From assembly GCA_012036325.1 (NCBI GenBank), contig JAAUPC010000007.1:1-23625 (forward strand): 23,625 nucleotides of DNA, read 5' to 3'. The DNA is from Paracoccaceae bacterium (GTDB lineage Bacteria; Pseudomonadota; Alphaproteobacteria; Rhodobacterales; Rhodobacteraceae). Below, piece after piece: positions 15,465-22,126 of this stretch (position 1 is its first letter; every line of letters starts with the position of its first letter). Position numbers and translations under genes: made by a program. The notes under the pieces were generated by a model that was not told where the DNA came from, searched no databases, and saw only the letters and a program-made list of their open reading frames with translations.

Positions 15465-16340
15465 ATGACCAGCGAAAGCGGCTATTTCACCGAAAGCCTT
15501 TCCGACAAGGTTGTCACCGCGCGCAACGCAGCCGCGCAAGACCCGCGCCTCAAACAGGTGATGGAAGTCATCACCCGAAAGCTGCACGAAGCGGTGAAAG
15601 AGATTGAACCGACCGAGGCCGAATGGTTCCGCGCCATCATGTTCCTGACTGAAACCGGGCACACCTGCACCGATTGGCGGCAGGAGTTTATCTTGCTGTC
15701 GGATGTCTTGGGCGTGTCGATGCTGGTCGATGCGATTAACAATCGCAAACCCTCTGGCGCGTCGGAAAGCACGGTCCTCGGGCCGTTCCATGTGGCCGAT
15801 GCCCCGGAATTGCCGATGGGGGCAGATATCTGCTTGGACCAGAAGGGGGATCCGATGCTGGTCCATGGCCGCATCCTGGACACCCAGGGCAACCCGATTG
15901 CCGGGGCCAAGATTGACGTCTGGCAGGCCAATGACGAAGGCTTTTACGACGTGCAGCAAAAGGGCCTGCAACCCGATTTCAACCTGCGCGGCGTGTTCCG
16001 CACCGGGGCGGATGGCAGCTACTGGTTCAAGGGGGTGAAGCCGAAGTTCTACCCGATCCCCGACGATGGCCCGGTCGGCAAGTTGCTGGCCGCGCTTGGC
16101 CGCCACCCCTTCCGCCCCGCGCATCTGCATTTCATCATCGAGGCCGAGGGGCATGCGCGCCTAGTCACCCATATCTTCGACCCCGATGACCCCTACATCG
16201 CCTCAGACGCCGTCTTTGGCGTCAAGGAAAGCCTGATGGCGGAATTCAAACCGGTCTTTGACCCCGCCAAAACCAAGGCCGCAGGCTTCACTAGCCCCTA
16301 CTTCGATACCGAGTTTGATTTCGTCCTGGCCCCGGCATGA
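15465..16340 (+). CDS. hydroxyquinol 1,2-dioxygenase (copy 2)
   Basis: Intact 291-residue Fe(III) intradiol dioxygenase. The N-terminal helical domain has EIEPTEAEWFRAIMFLTETGH and the catalytic domain VLGPFHVADAPE and DVWQANDEGFYDVQ. Iron ligands are Tyr161, Tyr196 (KFYPIPDDGPVG), His220 and His222 (FRPAHLHF), matching hydroxyquinol 1,2-dioxygenases. Product is 3-hydroxy-cis,cis-muconate, which tautomerises to maleylacetate, the substrate of the reductase at 7771-8832. Two adjacent ATG codons (15462, 15465) are possible; 15465 gives better spacing from GAGGG (15456-15460). The stop overlaps the BKACE start. Its ligand positions are identical in numbering to copy 1, so the two are clear paralogues, but the surrounding sequence has diverged strongly. 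Confidence 0.93.
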   Translation: MTSESGYFTESLSDKVVTARNAAAQDPRLKQVMEVITRKLHEAVKEIEPTEAEWFRAIMFLTETGHTCTDWRQEFILLSDVLGVSMLVDAINNRKPSGASESTVLGPFHVADAPELPMGADICLDQKGDPMLVHGRILDTQGNPIAGAKIDVWQANDEGFYDVQQKGLQPDFNLRGVFRTGADGSYWFKGVKPKFYPIPDDGPVGKLLAALGRHPFRPAHLHFIIEAEGHARLVTHIFDPDDPYIASDAVFGVKESLMAEFKPVFDPAKTKAAGFTSPYFDTEFDFVLAPA

Positions 16341-17161
16341 AACCCTGCATCATCTGCGTCGCCATCACCGGGTCCTTGCCGCGCAAGGCGCATAACCCGG
16401 CGGTGCCGATTTCCATTGCGGAACAGGTGGAAAGCACCCATGCCGCGTTTGAGGCAGGCGCCTCCATCGCCCATTGCCATGTGAGGAACGATGATGAGAC
16501 CCCCTCCTCCGACCCCGAAAAATTCGCGTGGCTGCTAGAGGGGTTGCGCGCCCATTGCCCCGGGCTGATCGTGCAGTTCTCCACCGGGGGCCGGTCGGGT
16601 GCCGGGCGGGAACGTGGCGGGATGCTGCCCCTGCGGCCCGACATGGCGTCCCTCACCGTGGGGTCGAACAACTTTCCGACCCGGGTCTATGAGAACCCGC
16701 CAGACCTTGTGGATTGGCTGGCAGCTGAAATGCTGACCTACGGCATAAAGCCCGAGATTGAGGCCTTTGACCTTGGCCACATCCACCAGGCCGCCGCCAT
16801 GGCGCGGGACGGGCGTCTGCGTGGCCCCCTTTACGTGCAGTTCGTGATGGGCGTGAAGAACGCAATGCCTGCCGACAAGGACGTGTTCGACTACTACATC
16901 CGCACCGTGCAGCGCCTTCTGCCAGATGCCGAATGGTGCGCCGCAGGGATCGGCCCGCATCAGATTGAGCTGAACGAATGGTGCGTCGCCGCCGGGGGCC
17001 ATGCCCGCACGGGGTTGGAGGATAACCTGCGGCTGGACCGCAACACCCTCGCGCCATCCAACGCCGCCCTCGTGCAGCGCGTGGTGGACCTGTGCGCCAA
17101 ATACGGGCGCAAAGTCGCGACCCCGGCGCAAGCGCGGGCAATGCTGGGCCTGCCTGCATAA
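16337..17161 (+). CDS. BKACE-family beta-keto acid cleavage enzyme (DUF849, Kce-like)
   Basis: A 274-residue TIM-barrel Zn enzyme of the beta-keto acid cleavage family, whose founder Kce converts 3-keto-5-aminohexanoate plus acetyl-CoA to acetoacetate plus a CoA ester. Metal ligands His46 and His48 (IAHCHVR), Ser82 (QFSTGG) and Arg224/Glu228/Asp229 (ARTGLEDN) align with Kce His46, His48, Ser82, Arg226, Glu230 and Asp231. Glu14, which in Kce binds the substrate amino group, is replaced within ITGSLPRK, with Arg16 and Lys17 close by, so an amine substrate is unlikely. It is the last gene of the plus-strand block, coupled to the dioxygenase by an ATGA overlap. The block ends in 3-oxoadipate, itself a beta-keto acid, and no CoA-transferase or thiolase gene is present, so 3-oxoadipate is a plausible substrate (inference). 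Confidence 0.88.
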   Translation: MKPCIICVAITGSLPRKAHNPAVPISIAEQVESTHAAFEAGASIAHCHVRNDDETPSSDPEKFAWLLEGLRAHCPGLIVQFSTGGRSGAGRERGGMLPLRPDMASLTVGSNNFPTRVYENPPDLVDWLAAEMLTYGIKPEIEAFDLGHIHQAAAMARDGRLRGPLYVQFVMGVKNAMPADKDVFDYYIRTVQRLLPDAEWCAAGIGPHQIELNEWCVAAGGHARTGLEDNLRLDRNTLAPSNAALVQRVVDLCAKYGRKVATPAQARAMLGLPA

Positions 17162-17165
17162 GCGA

Positions 17166-17867
17166 TTACAAGGGCTTGCGCGCCACGCCCATGTAAAGCA
17201 CCGCCGTCAGCGGCAGGGGGCCAAAGGTGAGGTCCCCCCGCCGGTTCACCCCCCGCGGACCAAGGCCGGTGATCTTGCCTGGGCTCAGCCCCGCCCGCAC
17301 CATCGCGCGGCGCAACTCCTCCGGCTTGATGAACATCGCCGGGTCATGCGTGCCCTTTGGCAGCAGACGCAGCACGTCTTCTGCCATGGTGATCGTGGCC
17401 AACGTCGCCAAGGGGTTCCGGTTGATCGTGTCGTAAAGGAACATGCCCCCGGGGCGCAGAGTGCGCGTCACCTCGGCCAGAACCTTGTCCAGATCGGCCA
17501 CATGCTCCAGCACGTCAACGCAGACCACTGCGTCAAAACTGGCGGCAGGATAGGGCAGATCCTCACCCACCCCGGTATGGTAGACGATGTCCAGACCCCC
17601 ATCGCGGGCGTGGATGCGCGCGGCATCAATCGCGGCGGCGGCGGGGTCGATGCCTGTCACCCGCGCGCCCCGTTTCGCCATCGCCTCGGCCATGAAGCCC
17701 CCGGCACAGCCAAGGTCGAGGACGTCCTTCCCCTGCCAGTCGATCTGCCGGTCAAACCAGCGCAACCGGCCGGGGACCAGGTTCTTCAGCGTCCGCACCC
17801 AGCGGATATCGTCCGACCACCACTGGTCGGCCACGCGGTCATAGATCGTCAGGTCATTGCGGGTCAT
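17166..17867 (-). CDS. UbiG-family SAM-dependent O-methyltransferase
   Basis: A 233-residue class I methyltransferase. SAM-binding motif I is VLDLGCAGG (residues 49-57), followed by VTGIDPAAAAIDAARIHA, FDAVVCVDVLEHV and the UbiG-typical LLPKGTHDPAMFIKPEEL. UbiG proteins O-methylate polyprenyl phenols in ubiquinone synthesis. Here the gene is the last of a photolyase-led operon, so it may be a paralogue with another phenolic or quinone substrate; I cannot tell which from sequence. Its start overlaps the preceding gene by 14 bases. It converges on the BKACE gene with only four bases between stops, and no terminator is visible. Confidence 0.88.
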   Translation of the reverse strand: MTRNDLTIYDRVADQWWSDDIRWVRTLKNLVPGRLRWFDRQIDWQGKDVLDLGCAGGFMAEAMAKRGARVTGIDPAAAAIDAARIHARDGGLDIVYHTGVGEDLPYPAASFDAVVCVDVLEHVADLDKVLAEVTRTLRPGGMFLYDTINRNPLATLATITMAEDVLRLLPKGTHDPAMFIKPEELRRAMVRAGLSPGKITGLGPRGVNRRGDLTFGPLPLTAVLYMGVARKPL

Positions 17868-18677
17868 GGCGGTCTTTCGTCAGACGGTCTTTCGTCAGGC
17901 GGGGCAGCGCATAGGGGACGGCGACGCGGTAGCTTTGGAACCGCTCACCATAGCGCGCGGCAAAGCGGCGTTCCTTCAGGCGGGGGGCCAAAAGGCAATA
18001 GGCGGTGAGGGTGATCGCAAGCGCCAACTGGTCTGGCGTCCAGACCGGGACTGTCCACAGGGTCAGGCTGAAGGCCACATAGATCGGCTGGCGGATCAGC
18101 CGGAACAGCCCTTGGGTCGGCATGTCTGGAAATACTGGCCTGCGCTTGGCCAGCAGCGACATCCAGCCCAAAGCACCGGACTGCACCTCAGCCCCGGCAT
18201 CGAAACTGGCCTTGAGAAGCACCAACCAACTTGCGCTATAAGCCACTGTCAGCGCCCAGAAAACCGCCCCTTCCGCCCGCCACCAGACAATGCCAGACGG
18301 CGTCCAAAGCGCAAAAAGTGCGAGGAGTTGCAGCGAGGCGACGATCGCGTAGGTCGTCGTCGCCAACGTCGCGCCATGCGCCCCAAGGCGGGCAAGGAAC
18401 CGGCTGCCGGGCCGGTCAGCAAGGCCGAATGGGCCAGTGGAAACTGCAGGATAAGGGCTGCATTGGCGAGGGCGGCCCAGGGCCATGGCACTGTCCCCAG
18501 GCTTTCGCTCAGGCCGAAGAACATCGCCACGATCATCGCCAGCACCCCGGCGGCAAAGGCTGCGTGACAGATCACCCCCATCGCCAGCGCCAGGGCAATC
18601 CGTCCTGCCCCCGGCGGCGGGTGAAGGCCCGCACGGACCAACCTTGTAAGCCTTTCAATGCGGGGATCAGCGATCAT
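17854..18677 (-). CDS. membrane methyltransferase of the PEMT/ICMT-like family (MddA/NnrU-like), interrupted by a frameshift
   Basis: Integral-membrane protein with about five or six hydrophobic helices (LALAMGVICHAAFAAGVLAMIVA, ALANAALILQFPLAHS, LATTTYAIVASLQLLALFALW and others, each a separate segment). The C-terminal motif RQPIYVAFSLTLW followed by a helix and LKERRFAARYGERFQSYRVAVP resembles isoprenylcysteine/phospholipid methyltransferases and the methanethiol methyltransferase MddA. The frame breaks near 18400-18408: one missing G in the coding strand (CCCGGCAG) restores LLTGPGSRFLARLG and 274 residues. The start ATG 18677 overlaps the stop of the FAD oxidoreductase (ATGA). The tail contains a duplicated LTKDR encoded by a 15-bp tandem repeat. 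The substrate is unknown. Confidence 0.75.
17871..17900. repeat. 15-bp tandem duplication before the UbiG-like start
   Basis: GGTCTTTCGTCAGAC (17871-17885) is repeated as GGTCTTTCGTCAGGC (17886-17900) with one mismatch. It keeps frame in the membrane methyltransferase, duplicating five residues (LTKDR) near its C-terminus. It also lies just before the start codon of the UbiG-like gene, where it duplicates the purine-rich GAAAGA on the coding strand. Confidence 0.7.
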
Positions 18678-19609
18678 GCTTTCTGCGCCAACAGGTCCCC
18701 AGCAATCGCGGTGCCACTGGTCCAAGCGGCCTCAACCCTTGGGCCGATGCACCAGTCGCCGCCAAGATACAACGAGGCATCTGCGCTGCGCAGGAAAGGC
18801 TGGCCAAGGGGGGCGATCACCCGGGCATAGCGCCAGCGATGCGCCTCGGCATGGGTTACGGCGTCCGGCGACGCCCCCAGCCGGTCAAGAAGCAGCGGCA
18901 GCATCAGCGCCGCTATCTCGGCCGGGGTTTTCTCAAGATGCGCCTCGCTGAACGCGGTACTGGCCTGCGCGACCCAAGTGGTCGCCTCCCCGCCGGGGCG
19001 GCCAGGCTTGCTCATGTCCTGCGCGATCCAGGACAGGGGGTCACTTGCGTCCTTCCGCGTAACGAAAGGCGCAGGGCCACGCACGGCAGCCATCAGCGAG
19101 AGGCAAGGCGCAATCCGCACCGCCGTCAATGGGGCCACCAGCGGATGATCGGCCCCCAGAAGCCCCGCCACCTGCGGCGCGGGGACCGTGATCACCACCC
19201 GCTCTGCCGCAAGGTCACTGTCACCCAACCGCACTTGCCAACCGCCCGCCACCGCCTGCAGGCGCGTGACCATAGCGCCCTGCCGCACCTCAAGCCCTGC
19301 GCCCAGCGCTTTCGGCACGGCAGACATGCCGGGCGTGCCGACGAAATGGCTGCGGCCACTGCCATCGGCCCATGACGCCACCGCTCCCGCCTGAGACAAC
19401 ATCTCAAGCATCGCCGCGAACCCGGCCCCCTCGGCCGTCACATATTGCGCGCCATGGTCGAACTGCAGAGCCCCGGCCCGACGCGTGGCCACGCGACCAC
19501 CAATCCCGCGCCCCTTGTCCAGAACCAGCGCGGGAACCCCGGCATCGGCCAGCTTGCGCGCGCAGGCCAAGCCCGCAATCCCGGCCCCGATCACCACCAC
19601 CGGGGTCAC
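18674..19609 (-). CDS. FAD/NAD(P)-binding oxidoreductase, amine-oxidase-like (COG3380 type)
   Basis: A 311-residue flavoprotein. The dinucleotide-binding motif VVVIGAGIAGLACARKL is at the extreme N-terminus, followed by LDKGRGIGGRVATRR and FDHGAQYVT, typical of small amine-oxidase-like proteins related to renalase. The C-terminal FAD segment is LYLGGDWCIGPRVEAAWTSG. The start is a GTG at 19609, chosen because it overlaps the photolyase stop (GTGA) and directly precedes the first strand. An upstream reading to 19831 in this frame is antifunctional overlap with the photolyase gene. Small FAD proteins of this kind are often found beside photolyase genes. The substrate is unknown; an NAD(P)H or flavin-related redox role is possible. 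Confidence 0.85.
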   Translation of the reverse strand: MTPVVVIGAGIAGLACARKLADAGVPALVLDKGRGIGGRVATRRAGALQFDHGAQYVTAEGAGFAAMLEMLSQAGAVASWADGSGRSHFVGTPGMSAVPKALGAGLEVRQGAMVTRLQAVAGGWQVRLGDSDLAAERVVITVPAPQVAGLLGADHPLVAPLTAVRIAPCLSLMAAVRGPAPFVTRKDASDPLSWIAQDMSKPGRPGGEATTWVAQASTAFSEAHLEKTPAEIAALMLPLLLDRLGASPDAVTHAEAHRWRYARVIAPLGQPFLRSADASLYLGGDWCIGPRVEAAWTSGTAIAGDLLAQKA

Positions 19610-20826
19610 TGTACCACCAGCTTTGCCAGGATCTGCGGGATCTGCTGTCTGACCTTGAAAAACCCGGCCGAGGCATGGGGCCATATCGTGCTGTCCCAGT
19701 CCCGCCGCCATTCGGCAAGCACGATGCCCTTTGCGGCCAGATAGGGCGCGGCCTCGTCCAGCCAGTCCTTGAGCGGCCCGCGCGTGACATAGGGTGTCGC
19801 GATTTGCGTCGCGCCGGTTGCGGCGGCCCATTTCGCCAGCACCTCAGGGTGGTCGGCCCGCAGGGCGACCGATGTCAAGCCTGCGCGGGCAGCGGTATCA
19901 GCCAGCGCCCCAGCCTCAAACGCTGTCACGCTATCTGACACCTCCAGCGGCGACCGCAAATGGCTTGCGGTCAAGGTGGCCGCGCCGACGATGGTCAGGC
20001 CCGCAAGGTTGAACGCTTCGATCCCGCAATCCTCGTCCGTCAGGAGGAGCGCCGTCGGTCGCCCGGCCTCCGGCGCGCGAAAGCTGCGCAGGGGTTGTAA
20101 GGGCGGCAGGCCATCCGGCTCCGTCGCCTCCAATCCTTGGGTCACCTCAACCAGATCGCTTTCGCGCGGGGTGAAGCGCTGGCCGGTAAAGGTGGCGATA
20201 TTCCAGGCCTGAGCGTGGTAGGGCTTGCCCCGTGTGTGCAGCCCCGCCACCCAGCGCCAGCCGAGGGTATTGGACGCCGCATCGCCATCCAGGAGATGCC
20301 GGTAGAAGAAATCCGCCCCTAGTCGCCATGGCAACCCCAGCGTGAAAATCCAGATGGAGGCGAACCACATCCGCGCGTGGTTGTGCAGATAGCCGGTTTC
20401 CACCAGCTCCTCTGCCCAGGCGTCCATGCAGGCAAGGCCGCTTTGCCCGTCCATTGCGCGGTCGACATCGCGGCGCAGGCGTCGGTCGCGGTCAAGGGCG
20501 GCAAGGTCTGCCTCCAACCCTTGCCGGTAGCTGGCCCAGACCTGGGGACGACGCTCCAGCCAGCCCTTGAAATAGGTCCGCCAGATCACTTCTTGCACGA
20601 ATTTCTCGGCCGCCTCGGGCCCGTGGGCGGCAAGGGCGGCCGCCACTACTTCGCCTTCCGTCACCAGGCGGCGGCGAATCCAGGGGGACAGGACCGACAC
20701 CGCCTTGTGTTGCCCCGGACCCCGGTCATAGTTGCGGCCGCTGGCATAGCGCAGGCCCATGGCGGGCACGAAAGCCTGCATGCGGGCCAGACCTTCGCCG
20801 CGCGTTGGGGTGAAGCTTGTCGTCAT
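19606..20826 (-). CDS. photolyase/cryptochrome-like FAD protein with apparently reversed domain order
   Basis: A 406-residue protein whose first 220 residues match the C-terminal FAD-binding domain of photolyases: YDRGPGQHKAVSVLSPWIRRRLV (about 33-55), FVQEVIWRTYFKGW (76-89), GYLHNHARMWFAS (145-157), LLDGDAASNTLGWRW (178-192), then KPYHAQAWNIATFTGQRFTP (201-220). Instead of following an antenna domain, this starts near residue 15. A roughly 150-residue alpha/beta-looking region follows (about 250-406), ending WPHASAGFFKVRQQIP and a short tail. The ATG 20826 is preferred over the in-frame ATG 20853 because AAAGGA precedes it by five bases. It is the first gene of a four-gene operon. Repair of UV-damaged DNA using light is the family role; a blue-light sensor role is the alternative. 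Confidence 0.82.
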   Translation of the reverse strand: MTTSFTPTRGEGLARMQAFVPAMGLRYASGRNYDRGPGQHKAVSVLSPWIRRRLVTEGEVVAAALAAHGPEAAEKFVQEVIWRTYFKGWLERRPQVWASYRQGLEADLAALDRDRRLRRDVDRAMDGQSGLACMDAWAEELVETGYLHNHARMWFASIWIFTLGLPWRLGADFFYRHLLDGDAASNTLGWRWVAGLHTRGKPYHAQAWNIATFTGQRFTPRESDLVEVTQGLEATEPDGLPPLQPLRSFRAPEAGRPTALLLTDEDCGIEAFNLAGLTIVGAATLTASHLRSPLEVSDSVTAFEAGALADTAARAGLTSVALRADHPEVLAKWAAATGATQIATPYVTRGPLKDWLDEAAPYLAAKGIVLAEWRRDWDSTIWPHASAGFFKVRQQIPQILAKLVVQ

Positions 20827-21112
20827 GCCGGTCCTTTGCATCTTGGATTTCAAAAATTGTTCTGCCAGCGCCGGAATTCAACCCGATGCGTCAGCTTGCC
20901 CCCCCTGCCGAACGCAGACTTCCGGACGGATGATCTGGCTGCGTGCCGCTTCACTCTGCCCCGCTGGCTGCAAAGCCGGTGGCTGGCGCACAAGTTTCAG
21001 GCAATCTCTGATCAACTTGGGTCAGAAGAACCATTCCTTGTGCCGAATCGTGTTGGGCTTTTACTGTTTGGTCAAAAGAAGACGTCACTTCAACAACGGG
21101 GACACAAAACAC
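20827..21112. other. divergent intergenic region between photolyase-like and BMP genes
   Basis: This 286-base non-coding stretch must carry promoters in both directions. I see the photolyase ribosome binding site at its left end, a candidate plus-strand promoter at its right, and no convincing riboswitch, tRNA or hairpin. Short open frames across it show no recognisable protein. Confidence 0.6.
21038..21065 (+). promoter_or_regulatory. candidate sigma70-type promoter for the BMP transporter
   Basis: TTGTGC (21038-21043) and TTTACT (21060-21065) are separated by 16 bases and lie about 50 bases before the BMP start codon. The -10 matches four of six consensus bases. The A/T-rich leader after it is consistent with a transcript start, but the assignment is weak. 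Confidence 0.3.
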
Positions 21113-22126
21113 ATGACCATCGGGACTTTCACCCTCTCACGCCGCGGCCTGCTTCTGGGCGGCAGCGCTGCCCTTGTTGCTGCGAACCTGCCGCAAGCGG
21201 CCCGCGCGCAAGAGGCGATCAAGATAGCGGGCATCTACACAGTGCCGGTCGAACAGCAATGGGTCAGCCGCATCCACATTGCGGCTGAAGCCTTGAAGGC
21301 TGCCGGAACCGTCGATTACACCTACACCGAAAACGTCGCGAACACCGACTACCCCCGCGTCATGCGCGAATACTGCGAGGCGGGCGTAAAGCTGATCGTG
21401 GGTGAGATTTTTGGCGCCGAAGCGGAAGCGCGTGAGGTTTGCGCCGAATACCCCGACGTGGCCTTCCTCCTCGGCTCCTCCTTCATGCCGGATGAAGCCG
21501 CGAACCCCAATCTTGCGGTCTTCGACAACTACATCCAGGACGCAGCCTACCTTTCCGGCATCGTCGCGGGCGGCATGACCAAGGGCAATATCGGGATGGT
21601 CGGCGGCTTCCCGATCCCCGAGGTCAACCGCCTGATGCATGCCTTCATGGCGGGTGTGCGTGAGGTGAAGGCCGACGCGACCTTCCAGGTCAGCTTCATC
21701 GGATCGTGGTTCGACCCGCCGAAAGCCAAGGAAACCGCCTTCGCCATGATCGACGGCGGCGCGGACCTGCTCTACGCGGAACGCTTCGGCGTCAGCGACG
21801 CGGCGAAGGAACGCGGCGTCCTTGCCATCGGCAACGTGATCGACACGCAGGCCGATTATCCTGATACGGTCGTGACCTCGGCCCTGTGGCACTTTGAACC
21901 CACGCTGAACGCCGCCGTCGCCGCGGTGCAGGCGGGCAGCTTCAAGGCCGAAAATTACGGCACCTATTCCCAGATGATTGCCGGGGGCTGCTCACTCGCC
22001 CCCCTCGGCACATTCGAAGGCAAGGTTCCGGCTGAGGTCATGGCCATGGTGGCCGAAAAAGAGGCCGCCATACGCGCCGGGACCTTCACCGTTGCGATCG
22101 ACGACACTGAGCCGAAATCGTCGTGA
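21113..22126 (+). CDS. BMP-family ABC transporter substrate-binding protein, Tat signal
   Basis: A 337-residue periplasmic binding protein of the basic membrane protein (BMP/PnrA) family, whose known members bind nucleosides and related compounds. The N-terminus has a twin-arginine motif (LSRRGLLLGG), a hydrophobic stretch and a likely cleavage site after AARA. The mature part contains KIAGIYTVPVEQQW, GVKLIVGEIFG, YIQDAAYLSGIVAGGMTK and GNIGMVGGFPIPEVNR. Its stop overlaps the GTG start of the ATPase gene, so the two form one operon; permeases should follow beyond the window. The ligand cannot be named from sequence: purine or pyrimidine nucleosides are the best family-based guess. Confidence 0.9.
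   Translation: MTIGTFTLSRRGLLLGGSAALVAANLPQAARAQEAIKIAGIYTVPVEQQWVSRIHIAAEALKAAGTVDYTYTENVANTDYPRVMREYCEAGVKLIVGEIFGAEAEAREVCAEYPDVAFLLGSSFMPDEAANPNLAVFDNYIQDAAYLSGIVAGGMTKGNIGMVGGFPIPEVNRLMHAFMAGVREVKADATFQVSFIGSWFDPPKAKETAFAMIDGGADLLYAERFGVSDAAKERGVLAIGNVIDTQADYPDTVVTSALWHFEPTLNAAVAAVQAGSFKAENYGTYSQMIAGGCSLAPLGTFEGKVPAEVMAMVAEKEAAIRAGTFTVAIDDTEPKSS

Noticed and set aside
17001..18008. A 335-codon open frame on the plus strand
   Set aside because: It overlaps the end of the BKACE gene in another frame and is antisense to the UbiG-like gene; low-complexity His/Gln/Arg content and no motif.
19610..19831. An upstream extension of the FAD oxidoreductase gene
   Set aside because: This part overlaps the photolyase-like coding sequence in another frame and lacks family sequence; the dinucleotide-binding motif starts right after the GTG at 19609.
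20827..21112. A purine-type riboswitch before the nucleoside-like BMP transporter
   Set aside because: I could not build a conserved three-way junction or the expected loop motifs from the sequence.
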